Positions 17,419-26,181 of a stretch of 64,000 nt of DNA are shown here, piece after piece. The position numbers and the translations under genes are program-made. The stretch is taken from positions 62,001 to 126,000 of the forward strand of contig CALUKH010000004.1 of NCBI GenBank assembly GCA_944321185.1, in the 5' to 3' direction. The number at the start of each line of letters is the position of its first letter. Position 1 is the first letter of the stretch. The notes beneath the pieces are model-generated. The model did not search any database and was not told the DNA's origin. It saw nothing but the letters and a program-made list of their open reading frames with translations. This DNA comes from an uncultured Alistipes sp. (GTDB lineage Bacteria > Bacteroidota > Bacteroidia > Bacteroidales > Rikenellaceae).

Positions 17419-19716
17419 TTATTTTTTCGAGTTGGCGACGATCTTCAGGCACTCTTCGAGGGTCAGCTCCTCGGGTTTCGCGCCCTTCGGGATCCGGTAA
17501 TTCTTACCCTTGTAGGCGATGTAGGCGCCGTAGCGGCCGTTCTTGACCAGCATGTCGGGATCTTCGGCGAAGCTGCGCAGCGGCGTATGGGCCGCGGCGG
17601 CGGCAGCCTGGTGCTCGCGGACGATCTCCACGGCGCGGTCGTGAGTCAGTGTGTAGGGGTCGTCGCCCTTGGGCAGCGAGGCGAACGACTTGCCGTAGCG
17701 GACATAGGGGCCGTATTTACCCAGTCCGACGACCAGCTTTTCGCCATCCAGCTCGCCCACCTCGCGCGGCAGGGCGAAGAGTTCGAGAGCCTCCTCGAGC
17801 GTGATCGACTCGATGAGCTGTCCCTTCTTGAGCGAGGCGAAACGGCTCTTTTCACCCTCGGCACCCTCGATCTCGACCATCGGACCGTAGCGGCCGATGC
17901 GTGCCTTGACCACATGACCCGTCTTGGGGTCGTTGCCCAGGATGCGCACTTCGCGCGGTTTGGAGGTCTGCGTCGTGATGGCGGCGTCGACCATCTTGTG
18001 GAACGGCCCGTAGAAGTCGCCGATCATCTTCTCCCAGGTGATGTCACCCTCGGCGATGCGGTCGAACTCCTTCTCGACGTTGGCCGTGAAGTTGTAGTCG
18101 ATGATCGGGGCGAACTGCTCCTCAAGGTAGTCGTTGACCACCATGCCAATGTCCGTCGGCGAGAGGCGGTTCTTCTCCTTGCCGGAGTTCTCGGTGAGGG
18201 TTTCGCGGGCGATCTTTTCGCCCTTGAGCGTCAGTTGCACGTATTCACGCTTCTGGCCATCGCGGTTCTGCTTGACGACGTAGCCGCGGTTGATGATCGT
18301 GGTGATCGTCGGGGCATAGGTCGACGGGCGGCCGATGCCGAGCTCTTCGAGCCGTTTGACAAGCGAAGCTTCGTTGTAGCGGGCCGGTGCCGACGTGAAG
18401 CGCTCCGTGGCGGTAATCTGGCGAGCCGTGAGGCGATCCCCGGTCGAGAGTTTCGGCAGACGGCCCTCGCCGCTCTCCGCGGCCTGGTCGTCATCCGTCG
18501 ATTCGGAGTAGAGGCGCAGGAATCCGTCGAAGCGGACCACCTCGCCCTGAGCCACGAACTGATGCGTCGAACCCGACATGTCGATGGTGATGGTCGTGCG
18601 GTCCAGCTCGGCGCAGACCATCTGCGAGGCGACCGTCCGCTTCCAGATCAGGTCGTAGAGGCGCTTCTCTTCGGCCGTGCCCTCGATCGTCTGGCGGTCG
18701 ATGTACGACGGGCGGATGGCCTCATGAGCCTCCTGCGCGCCTTTGGTCTTGGTCTTGTAGTTGTACCAGCGCGAATACTTCTCGCCGTAGAGTTTGATGA
18801 CCTCCTCCTTGCACTGGGCCAGCGCCTGCTGCGAGAGGTTGACCGAGTCGGTACGCATGTAGGTGATCAGACCCTGTTCGTAGAGCCGCTGGGCTACGGC
18901 CATGGTCCGCGATACGGACATGCCCAGTTTACGTCCGGCCTCCTGCTGGAGCGTCGAGGTGGTGAACGGCGGTGCCGGGTAGCGCTGTGCGGGTTTCTCC
19001 TCCGAGCGGGCGACGGTGAACGTCGCGCCGATGCACGAGCGCAGGAAGGCTTCGGCCTCTTCGGCCGTGTCGAAACGTGTCGGCAGTTCGGCCTTGAAGA
19101 GGGTTTTGTCCGGGTCGTCGGCGGCGTGGAACTGCGCCACGACGCGGAAATAGGGGGTCGAATGGAAGGCGATGATCTCGCGCTCGCGCTCGACGATCAG
19201 CCGCACGGCCACCGACTGCACACGTCCGGCCGAGAGCGACGGCCGTACCTTCTTCCACAGCACGGGCGACAGCTCGAAGCCGACCAGACGGTCGAGAATA
19301 CGGCGTGCCTGCTGGGCATTGACCAGGTTCATGTTGACCGTACGGGGCTTCTCGATGGCTTCGAGGATGGCCCGTTTGGTGATTTCGTGGAAAACGATCC
19401 GTTTGGTTTGATCGACCGGGAGACCCAACACTTCGGTCAGGTGCCATGCGATGGCCTCTCCTTCGCGGTCTTCATCGGAAGCCAGCCAGACGGTCTTGCT
19501 TTTGGCGAGTTTGTTGAGTTCGTCGACGACCTTTTTTTTGTCGGCCGGGATCTCGTAGATGGGTTTGAACCCCTCCTCGATATTGATGCCGAGATCCTTC
19601 TTCGCCAGGTCGCGAATGTGTCCGAAACTCGATTTGACGACGAAGTCCTTGCCGAGGAATTTCTCGATGGTTTTGGCCTTGGCCGGGGACTCGACGATTA
19701 CTAAATTGTCCTGCAT
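17419..19716 (-). CDS. topA: DNA topoisomerase I
   Basis: 765 residues. The TOPRIM domain has LVIVESPAKAKTIEKFLG at 4-21 and DEDREGEAIAWHL near 105-120. The active-site Tyr is in GLITYMRTDS near 285, followed by QEAHEAIRPS and GIGRPSTYAPTI. The C-terminus has no Cys zinc fingers but three repeats of the GRYGPMVE / GKYGPYVRYG / GRYGAYIAYKG type ending in KG, as in many Bacteroidota enzymes. The protein relaxes negative supercoils by single-strand passage. Confidence 0.97.
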   Translation of the reverse strand: MQDNLVIVESPAKAKTIEKFLGKDFVVKSSFGHIRDLAKKDLGINIEEGFKPIYEIPADKKKVVDELNKLAKSKTVWLASDEDREGEAIAWHLTEVLGLPVDQTKRIVFHEITKRAILEAIEKPRTVNMNLVNAQQARRILDRLVGFELSPVLWKKVRPSLSAGRVQSVAVRLIVEREREIIAFHSTPYFRVVAQFHAADDPDKTLFKAELPTRFDTAEEAEAFLRSCIGATFTVARSEEKPAQRYPAPPFTTSTLQQEAGRKLGMSVSRTMAVAQRLYEQGLITYMRTDSVNLSQQALAQCKEEVIKLYGEKYSRWYNYKTKTKGAQEAHEAIRPSYIDRQTIEGTAEEKRLYDLIWKRTVASQMVCAELDRTTITIDMSGSTHQFVAQGEVVRFDGFLRLYSESTDDDQAAESGEGRLPKLSTGDRLTARQITATERFTSAPARYNEASLVKRLEELGIGRPSTYAPTITTIINRGYVVKQNRDGQKREYVQLTLKGEKIARETLTENSGKEKNRLSPTDIGMVVNDYLEEQFAPIIDYNFTANVEKEFDRIAEGDITWEKMIGDFYGPFHKMVDAAITTQTSKPREVRILGNDPKTGHVVKARIGRYGPMVEIEGAEGEKSRFASLKKGQLIESITLEEALELFALPREVGELDGEKLVVGLGKYGPYVRYGKSFASLPKGDDPYTLTHDRAVEIVREHQAAAAAAHTPLRSFAEDPDMLVKNGRYGAYIAYKGKNYRIPKGAKPEELTLEECLKIVANSKK

Positions 19717-19741
19717 TTGTTTGATGGCTTGAAAATGCGAA

Positions 19742-19764
19742 AACCTAAGCTTTCGACTTAGGTT
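19742..19764. other. Small hairpin between DUF4270 gene and topA
   Basis: AACCTAAG (19742-19749) and CTTAGGTT (19757-19764) form a perfect 8-bp stem with a 7-base loop. On the minus strand only a weak T-rich stretch follows, so it is at best a leaky terminator after the DUF4270 gene. Confidence 0.4.
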
Positions 19765-19778
19765 CCGCCAAAGGGTTT

Positions 19779-19820
19779 GTCAGTTTTCTCACTCCGGTTT
19801 TCTCACTCCGCATTCTCACT
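19779..19820 (-). repeat. Short tandem repeat at the 3' end of the DUF4270 gene
   Basis: Read on the minus strand, AGTGAGAA occurs three times with a 14-base period; two full units are GGAGTGAGAAAACC and GGAGTGAGAAAACT, and the first copy, with the period slightly short, overlaps the DUF4270 stop codon. It looks like a local duplication of the gene end. Confidence 0.6.
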
Positions 19821-21558
19821 TGATAAGGTTGTAGGCCAAGTCGAATCGGATCGGGCATTCGAGGTTTTCGGTCTCGGTGGAAGCCCCCTGCAGGATGCCG
19901 AACGAATTCGTGAACAGGCTGTAGGCTTCGGGTCCGATATAGACGGTGCGGTTGCTGACCGCTCCCCAGTCGATGGCTACTTCCCAGGCGTCGTACTCCT
20001 GCTGGAAGCTTTCGGGATCCGTTTCGGCCAGTTCCGGGTCCGGATAGACGGCTCCGGCCGCCTGTTTGGCCTTGATGTAACTGTTCCACAACTGTTGCAT
20101 GTAGCCCGTGATGTTGAGTACGTAGCATCCGCGGCTGCGGTTGATGTATCCGCCGTAGTTGAGCGTCGTGTTGTAGTTCTGCTCGTAGCTGTAGGCGTAG
20201 TCCGAAACCGGGGTCAGGGCCTTGTAGTTTGTATAGAGGCCCAGACGGCTGGGAGCTGCATTCATCTCGTCGATCAGTCTCAGGATCGACGACGCATTGC
20301 TGCCCGAGGGGTCGAGTTCGCTCCAGTCGTAGCTGCTCTCCGAGAAGTAGATCGACATGCGGGCCTGGCTGAAGGCGAGGGTCTGGAAGTTTTTGCCGTC
20401 GCGGGCATTTTCGCGGGCGATGTTCTCCTCGAGCGTGGCGAAGAATTCAGGCGTGAAGGTCATCTCGGTCACCGCACCGCCCATACCCTCGACGCGCAGC
20501 TGGGTGACGGGCTGTCGTGTATCGGTGGCACCCGCAGCGGGTTCATCGGCGTCGGTTGCGGCATCGAAGGCCAGCTCCGGGACCGTGATCTGCCCATAGT
20601 CATGCTGGATGGTGTTCACCGAGACGTTGCCGTGCGAGGCATACGAATCGTAGAAGTAGAAGACCATGCCGATGGTATCCTTGATAAGGGCCGGATCCTC
20701 CGGGACACGGTTTCGTCCGTAGATTGACAGACCCGAGGCATCGAGTTGCGTGGCGAAGATCGTTCCGACGTTCGAGCCCTCCTTGGTGAGCGGGAAGTCG
20801 GGATCCGGGGCGATGTAGAGGCCCGGGAACTCCTCGATGAAGTACTGCAGGCTGTCGTTCGTGTAGATCGTGTAGTCGTCCTTGTATTTGCCCTCCTGCA
20901 GCATCAGCCGTCTGACATAGGCCTTGCCGGCATCGGTGGGGGTCATCGTCACGGAGGTGGTGGTGGAGGGGTACTTGCCCTCGCCGCCGAGCGTGAAGCG
21001 GAAGAGCGGATGGCTCTTGTCGTAGACGCTCTCGTCGGGCGTGAAGCCCAGATAGAAGGTCGTATCGCTCTTTCCGCGTTCGGTGATGTAGTCGTTGCTC
21101 AGGATTTCGTACACGGCGAAGTGCTGTTCGGTGACGGTGTCCGATCCGAAGCTCGTGATGCTCAGCAGCAGCATGGCGGAGTCGAAGATGGGCATGTAGC
21201 CGAAGTAGTCCTGCGGCACGGCGTAGTAGCTGACCATCTGCGAGAGGAATCCGGCCGTGCGCAGGCCGAGCGAATCGTTCTGCTGGGCGCCGAAGTATCC
21301 GTACGAGAGGTTCGACCCGACGATCGAATCGGTCTTGAAGAGGCGAGTTTCGACATAGCGTCTGGGGTTCAGGCCGTCGATGGATTTCGTCGATCCGTCG
21401 ATGGTCACGAAACCGGCGCGCATCTGCTGGTTGTCGGGGATGAGATTTCCGCCGAGCGTATCGTCCACCATGGTGCAGCCTCCGGCCATCCAGGCTCCGG
21501 CCAGAGCGAGGAGCAGGACTCGGAGCGAGCCGCGGCGGGCGTTATTGAATCGCTTCAT
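19816..21558 (-). CDS. DUF4270 outer-membrane-type lipoprotein
   Basis: 580 residues from ATG 21558, chosen because MKRFNNARRG leads into a signal peptide with lipobox MAGGC (Cys near 28); longer in-frame extensions run into the upstream gene. The rest has alternating Tyr/Asn/Thr-rich beta-strand character and no motif known to me beyond the DUF4270 pattern seen throughout Bacteroidota. Function unknown. The start overlaps the end of the starch-synthase-like gene by 17 bases, a pairing seen in this phylum, so the two are probably co-expressed. Confidence 0.85.
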   Translation of the reverse strand: MKRFNNARRGSLRVLLLALAGAWMAGGCTMVDDTLGGNLIPDNQQMRAGFVTIDGSTKSIDGLNPRRYVETRLFKTDSIVGSNLSYGYFGAQQNDSLGLRTAGFLSQMVSYYAVPQDYFGYMPIFDSAMLLLSITSFGSDTVTEQHFAVYEILSNDYITERGKSDTTFYLGFTPDESVYDKSHPLFRFTLGGEGKYPSTTTSVTMTPTDAGKAYVRRLMLQEGKYKDDYTIYTNDSLQYFIEEFPGLYIAPDPDFPLTKEGSNVGTIFATQLDASGLSIYGRNRVPEDPALIKDTIGMVFYFYDSYASHGNVSVNTIQHDYGQITVPELAFDAATDADEPAAGATDTRQPVTQLRVEGMGGAVTEMTFTPEFFATLEENIARENARDGKNFQTLAFSQARMSIYFSESSYDWSELDPSGSNASSILRLIDEMNAAPSRLGLYTNYKALTPVSDYAYSYEQNYNTTLNYGGYINRSRGCYVLNITGYMQQLWNSYIKAKQAAGAVYPDPELAETDPESFQQEYDAWEVAIDWGAVSNRTVYIGPEAYSLFTNSFGILQGASTETENLECPIRFDLAYNLIK

Positions 21559-22351
21559 AGAATCGGTTGTAATTATCGAAAAATTCCTCTGCTGCCTCCG
21601 GTTTCTGGTATTCGAGCAGGGGTTTTCCGCTTTGGCGGGCCCAATCGAGTACCTTGGGGTCGACATGGGCGGATGCCGCAACCACGCCGTCGGCATATTC
21701 CATAACGAAACGGCAGAGATTTTCGTATGACGGAACCTCGAGAAGCTCGAGATTTTTGTCCTTGACGCCTTCGCCGGCGATTTTTTCACGGATTTGCCGG
21801 TCGAGTTCCCCGGGGAAGGCATCGTCGTAGAGCGAGACGACGACCTTCACGTCGCGGAAGATCGGCTCGTCGGCGAAGACCTTCTTCAGGTAGACGGGGA
21901 CGATGCCGGCGAACCAGCCGTGGCAGTGGACCACCGTCGGGGCCCAGCGCAGCTTCTTGACCGTTTCGAGCACGCCGCGGGCGAAGAAGATGGCCCGTTC
22001 GTCGTTGTCGGCGAAGAAGTTGCCCTCGGCGTCGGTGAGGATGGCCTTGCGGGCGAAGTAGTCGTCGTTGTCGATGAAGTAGATCTGTACGCGGGCGGCG
22101 GGGATCGAGGCGACCTTGATGATGAGCTGATGGTCGTTGTCGTCGATAATGAGGTTCATGCCCGAGAGGCGGATGACTTCGTGCAGCTGGTGTCTGCGTT
22201 CGTTGATGCATCCGTATCGGGGCATGAAGGTCCGGATTTCGTTTCCGCGCTCCTGCATTGCCTGGATCAGTTCACGGCAGAGCCGCGAACCCTCCGTTTC
22301 GGGAAGATAGGGGGTGATTTCCTGACATACGTACAGAATCTTGTTGGCCAT
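21542..22351 (-). CDS. Glycogen/starch-synthase-like protein, N-terminal GT5 half only
   Basis: 269 residues. It begins KILYVCQEITPYLPETEG and contains VVHCHGWFAGIVPVYLKK, the GT5 N-terminal Rossmann pattern. A full glycogen synthase is about 480 residues and has a second Rossmann domain for ADP-glucose; that half is missing. The KxGGL loop that contacts ADP-glucose in GT5 enzymes reads ETEGSRL here. So glycogen synthesis is unlikely, and a binding or scaffold role is possible. It has its own promoter and precedes the DUF4270 lipoprotein gene. Confidence 0.8.
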   Translation of the reverse strand: MANKILYVCQEITPYLPETEGSRLCRELIQAMQERGNEIRTFMPRYGCINERRHQLHEVIRLSGMNLIIDDNDHQLIIKVASIPAARVQIYFIDNDDYFARKAILTDAEGNFFADNDERAIFFARGVLETVKKLRWAPTVVHCHGWFAGIVPVYLKKVFADEPIFRDVKVVVSLYDDAFPGELDRQIREKIAGEGVKDKNLELLEVPSYENLCRFVMEYADGVVAASAHVDPKVLDWARQSGKPLLEYQKPEAAEEFFDNYNRFYEAIQ

Positions 22352-22372
22352 GTTTCCGGGGGTTTATACCTG

Positions 22373-22380
22373 CAAAGATA
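22373..22380 (-). promoter_or_regulatory. -7 box for the GT5-like gene
   Basis: On the minus strand the sequence is TATCTTTG, an exact TAnnTTTG. It ends 21 bases before the ATG at 22351. No clear TTTG lies at the -33 position. Confidence 0.6.
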
Positions 22381-22390
22381 CGAAAAAAAA

Positions 22391-23440
22391 TTAAAGTATG
22401 AGCATAGCGTCGCCGTAAGTGCCGAAGCGGTAGCCCTCTTCGCGGGCGACCTTGTAGGCGTTCATGACGGTTTCGTAGCCTCCGAAGGCGGCGACCATCA
22501 TCAGTTGGGTCGAATAGGGGAGGTGGAAGTTGCTGACCATGGCGTCGGCGACCGTAAAGTCGTAGGGGGCGAAGATGAACTTGTTGGTCCAGCCCTCCAT
22601 GGGTTTGATCATGCCGTGGGTCGAGACGGCGGTTTCGAGCGTGCGCATGACGGTCGTACCGATCGAGACGACCTTGTGGCCCGCGCGTTTGGCCGAATTG
22701 ACGGCATCGGCGGCCTCCTCCGTGACGAAGAACTGTTCGGAGTCCATCTTGTGTTTCGAGAGGTCCTCGACATCGACCGTGCGGAAGTTGCCCAGTCCGA
22801 CGTGCAGCGTGATGAAGGCGCTGTCGATGCCCTTGATCTCCATGCGTTTCATCAGGTGTTTGGAGAAGTGCATGCCGGCGGTCGGGGCGGCCACGGCGCC
22901 TTCGTGACGGGCGAAGATGGTCTGGTAGCGTTCGGCGTCTTCGGGTTCGACCTTTTCGCGCACCCATTTCGGCAGCGGGGTTTCGCCCAGCGAGAAGAGC
23001 GTCTTCTTGAACTCCTCGTACGAGCCGTCGAAGAGGAACCGCAGGGTTCGGCCGCGCGAGGTGGTGTTGTCGATCACCTCGGCCACGAGCAGGTCGTCGT
23101 CGCCGAAATAGAGTTTGTTGCCGATACGGATCTTGCGGGCCGGGTCGACCAGCACGTCCCACAGGCGCAGTTCGCGGTTCAGTTCGCGCAGGAGGAAGAT
23201 TTCGATTTCGGCGCCGGTTTTCTCCTTGTTTCCATAGAGACGTGCCGGGAAGACCTTCGTGTCGTTGAAGACGAAGAGGTCCTTCTCCTCGAAATAGTCG
23301 ATAATGTCCTTGAAGATGCGGTGTTCGATGGTCCCTGTGGCGCGGTTGATGACCATCAGGCGGGATTCGTCCCGGTTTTCGGCCGGATATTTGGCCAGCA
23401 TTTCGGGAGAGAATTCATAGCCGTATTGCGATAACTTCAT
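22391..23440 (-). CDS. queA: tRNA preQ1(34) S-adenosylmethionine ribosyltransferase-isomerase
   Basis: 349 residues. It has the QueA pattern: [24 protein letters not shown] (GMHF type core), [11 protein letters not shown] and [11 protein letters not shown] near the end. QueA moves the ribosyl part of SAM to preQ1 in tRNA to make epoxyqueuosine. Length is normal. The gene follows truB with a 63-base AT-rich gap that contains a self-complementary AAAAAACGCGTTTTTT (about 23446-23461), but I see no consensus promoter there. Confidence 0.95.
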   Translation of the reverse strand: MKLSQYGYEFSPEMLAKYPAENRDESRLMVINRATGTIEHRIFKDIIDYFEEKDLFVFNDTKVFPARLYGNKEKTGAEIEIFLLRELNRELRLWDVLVDPARKIRIGNKLYFGDDDLLVAEVIDNTTSRGRTLRFLFDGSYEEFKKTLFSLGETPLPKWVREKVEPEDAERYQTIFARHEGAVAAPTAGMHFSKHLMKRMEIKGIDSAFITLHVGLGNFRTVDVEDLSKHKMDSEQFFVTEEAADAVNSAKRAGHKVVSIGTTVMRTLETAVSTHGMIKPMEGWTNKFIFAPYDFTVADAMVSNFHLPYSTQLMMVAAFGGYETVMNAYKVAREEGYRFGTYGDAMLIL

Positions 23441-23503
23441 AGCAAAAAACGCGTTTTTTAACGTTCAGAGAATAGACAGATTATTTTCTATACGTAAAAA
23501 ACG

Positions 23504-24220
23504 CTATTTTGTTTCAAGATTTCGCAGATTTTCAAGGAAATCGTCGAGTGAATGGGCATTTTCGAGGGTAAACCCGCCGCTTCGGGTCCGACGCAGGGCG
23601 GTCAGGTGGGCACCGCTCTGGAGCGCCTGGCCGATCTCGTGGGCGAGCGAACGGATGTAGGTTCCCTTGCTGCAGCGCACCCGGATGCGCAACCGCGGCA
23701 GTTCGCACGCGAGGATCTCCATCTCGTAGATGTTGATCAGCGCCTGTCGTACGGCGACCTCTTCGCCGGCACGGGCCAGTTCGTAGGCGCGTGTGCCCTC
23801 GATCTTCTTGGCCGAATAGACGGGCGGGGTCTGCAACCGTTCGCCGGTCAGCTCGCGGAGCGCCTTCTCGACGGCCTCGCGTGTGATGTGTTCCCAGGGG
23901 TAGGTCCGGTCGATTTCGTGTTCGAGATCATAGCTGGGGGTGGTGGCCCCCAGCATGATGTCGGCGACGTACTCCTTCTCCTCGGCCTGGAGCGCATCGA
24001 CCATCTTCGTGGCGCGTCCGATGCAGACCAGCAGGATGCCCGTGGCCAGCGGGTCGAGCGTCCCGGCATGCCCCACCTTGATGCGGCGGTAGCCGAGTTT
24101 GCGGAGTGAAAACTTGATTTTGCGGACCACGTCGGTCGAGGTCCACCGCAGGGGTTTGTCCAGCACGGCGATGTATCCCTCCTCGAAGTTGATGCCGCGC
24201 AGATCGAGAGCCTCTTTCAT
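23504..24220 (-). CDS. truB: tRNA pseudouridine(55) synthase
   Basis: 238 residues from ATG 24220, which overlaps the uppP stop by one base; the frame stays open 15 codons further but family members begin close to the DKPLRWTSTD motif (21-30). The catalytic Asp is D56 in GHAGTLDPLATG. Other landmarks: GRATK, RGINFEEGY, KCSKGTYIRSLAHEIG-like segment. TruB modifies U55 in the tRNA T-loop. It is part of the minus-strand string ftsX-DUF3098-uppP-truB-queA. Confidence 0.95.
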   Translation of the reverse strand: MKEALDLRGINFEEGYIAVLDKPLRWTSTDVVRKIKFSLRKLGYRRIKVGHAGTLDPLATGILLVCIGRATKMVDALQAEEKEYVADIMLGATTPSYDLEHEIDRTYPWEHITREAVEKALRELTGERLQTPPVYSAKKIEGTRAYELARAGEEVAVRQALINIYEMEILACELPRLRIRVRCSKGTYIRSLAHEIGQALQSGAHLTALRRTRSGGFTLENAHSLDDFLENLRNLETK

Positions 24221-25011
24221 CAGAAGATGTAGCTTGCGATGGATACGAGGCCGGCCACGGCGCAATAGACGGCGAACCAGATCAGGCGGCCGCGCTTGAC
24301 GACTTCGATCATGAACTTGCAGGCCAGGCAGCCCGTGACGAACGAAGCGATGAACCCTGCGATCAGCGGACCGGCGGTCACTCCGGCCGTGAGTTCACCC
24401 TTGACGGCTTCGAGGAACGTCTCGCCCAGGATCGGGATCAGCACCATGAGGAACGAGAACTGGGCGACGGCGGCCTTTTTGTTGCCCAGCAGCAGACCCG
24501 TGGCGATTGTAGAACCCGAGCGCGAAAGTCCGGGCATGGCGGCGCAGGCCTGGGCCAGTCCGATGATCAGCGCATCGCGGTAGGAGATCGTCTCCTTCTG
24601 GCGGGGTTTGGCCCAGTAGGCGAAGGCGAGCAGGGCGGCCGTGAGCAGCAGCATGGCGCCGACGACGGCCAGAATATAGGGGGCGTTGAGCAGGGCGTCG
24701 ATCTGGTCCTTGAGCAGGAAGCCGACGAAGCCGATCGGGATCATCGAGATGACGATCTTGAGCAGATAGGCCTGCTCCTCGTTGAAGTGGCGCGAGAAGA
24801 GCCCCTTGAGCAGTTTCCAGATCTGGCTCCAGAGCACGACGATCGTACTGAGGACCGTTGCGGCGTGGAGGGTCACATCGAACGTGAGGTTTTCTTCGAG
24901 CTGGACGCCGAGCAGTTCCTTGGCGATCTGGAGGTGGCCGCTGCTCGATACGGGGAGGAATTCGGTGATTCCCTGGACGATGCCCAGCAAAATGGCTTGC
25001 AGTGTATCCAT
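24220..25011 (-). CDS. uppP: Undecaprenyl-diphosphatase (BacA/UppP)
   Basis: 263 residues, about eight hydrophobic segments. The two family motifs are present: QGITEFLPVSSSGH at 13-26 with the essential E17, and MPGLSRSGSTI later. It dephosphorylates undecaprenyl pyrophosphate to recycle the lipid carrier for cell-wall synthesis and gives bacitracin tolerance when abundant. It is translationally linked to truB. Confidence 0.96.
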   Translation of the reverse strand: MDTLQAILLGIVQGITEFLPVSSSGHLQIAKELLGVQLEENLTFDVTLHAATVLSTIVVLWSQIWKLLKGLFSRHFNEEQAYLLKIVISMIPIGFVGFLLKDQIDALLNAPYILAVVGAMLLLTAALLAFAYWAKPRQKETISYRDALIIGLAQACAAMPGLSRSGSTIATGLLLGNKKAAVAQFSFLMVLIPILGETFLEAVKGELTAGVTAGPLIAGFIASFVTGCLACKFMIEVVKRGRLIWFAVYCAVAGLVSIASYIF

Positions 25012-25038
25012 GAGTGAGAGGGTTGGGTTTGGAATGGG

Positions 25039-25299
25039 TTAATGGAATCGTTTCATGATGGCGTAGATCTCGAAGGCGAATCCGCCGATGACCAGAATCG
25101 GTGCCAGGGTGATTCTCCGCCAGGAGAACATGGCGTAGTTGAATTCGTCGGGCGAATCGCTGCCGCCTCCGGCCATGAGGAGGAATCCGACGAGGATAAT
25201 GGCGAATCCCACGGCCAGCAGCACATAGTTCTTGCGGGTGAGCGGCATGCGGGGATTTTCGTTCTGCGGTTCGGGGGTTTGCGACTGATCGGTTTTCAT
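25039..25299 (-). CDS. DUF3098 small membrane protein
   Basis: 86 residues with two hydrophobic segments (YVLLAVGFAIILVGFLLM and LAPILVIGGFAFEIYAI). Matches the DUF3098 family, found in Bacteroidota and nearly always beside ftsX and uppP, as here. Function unknown; a role at the division/cell-wall membrane complex is suggested only by position. It abuts the ftsX stop with no gap. Confidence 0.85.
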   Translation of the reverse strand: MKTDQSQTPEPQNENPRMPLTRKNYVLLAVGFAIILVGFLLMAGGGSDSPDEFNYAMFSWRRITLAPILVIGGFAFEIYAIMKRFH

Positions 25300-26181
25300 T
25301 TAATATAGGTATATCTTGTTGGACTTCATGTTGACGAACTTGTTGAGGGCCACGAAGGTGAATAACCCCGAGATGAGGATGCCGCCGAGAACCATGCCGC
25401 CGACGATCATGCCGATCTTTTCGAGCTGGGTGACGGTCATCAGTTCGGGTACGGCCTCGTTGAGCCCGTAGACGGCCACGCCGAAGAGCACCGAGGCGGC
25501 CACGCCGGCGATGATTCCCTGCGTGATGCTGCTTCCGAGGAAGGGCTTCATGATGAACCATTTCGTGGCGCCGACGAGTTTCATCGTGTTGATCAGGTAG
25601 CGCTTCGAGAAGATGGCCAGCCGGATGGTGTTGTTCAGCAGCGTGAGCGAGATGACGAGCAGGGCTCCGCCGAAGAGGATCAGCACCAGCCGGATCTTGT
25701 TGACCGTGGCGTGGAGCCGTTCGGCGACGCGTGCCGGGTAGGAGACGTGTTCGACGCCGGGGATGCGTTCGACGGCGCCGATGAAGTCGTCGAGCAGGGC
25801 CTGGTCGGCCGATGCGGACGTGAGCGTGAGTTCATAGGAGTCGAGCAGCGGGTTCTCCTGGAGGATCTCCTCGAATTCGGCGCCGAACATCTTGCGGAAT
25901 TCGGCATCCTGGGCCTTGGCCTCCTTCGACGAGAATTCGATCGTGGCGATCAGATCCTCCTCCGAGAGGCGGTTTTTGATCTCGGCGCGCTGTTCGTCCG
26001 AGAGGTCGTTCGAGAGTTCGACGGTGACGACGATGCTCTCCTGAAGGGTCCGTGCGACCTCCAGCGCCACGTTCATCAGATAGCCGACCGATCCCAGCAG
26101 GAAGAGGACGAGCGTGATGCTGACCGTCGAGACGATGTACGAGTTGCGGACCTTGCGTTTGAGTCTTTTATCATCCTTCAT
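25300..26181 (-). CDS. ftsX: Cell division protein FtsX
   Basis: 293 residues. One N-terminal TM helix (about 14-37), an extracytoplasmic domain with YELTLTSASADQ and VEHVSYPA, then three C-terminal TM helices with ATKWFIMKPFLGSSITQGIIAG, the FtsX/MacB permease layout. With the ATPase FtsE it controls peptidoglycan hydrolases at the septum. No ftsE is adjacent, which is usual in Bacteroidota. It overlaps the start region of the upstream YfhO gene's end by 11 bases. Confidence 0.92.
   Translation of the reverse strand: MKDDKRLKRKVRNSYIVSTVSITLVLFLLGSVGYLMNVALEVARTLQESIVVTVELSNDLSDEQRAEIKNRLSEEDLIATIEFSSKEAKAQDAEFRKMFGAEFEEILQENPLLDSYELTLTSASADQALLDDFIGAVERIPGVEHVSYPARVAERLHATVNKIRLVLILFGGALLVISLTLLNNTIRLAIFSKRYLINTMKLVGATKWFIMKPFLGSSITQGIIAGVAASVLFGVAVYGLNEAVPELMTVTQLEKIGMIVGGMVLGGILISGLFTFVALNKFVNMKSNKIYLY

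Noticed and set aside
17413..19704. 763-residue open frame antisense to topA
   Set aside because: Shadow of topA codon bias; low-complexity Asp/Arg/Gly/Leu composition without recognisable domains.
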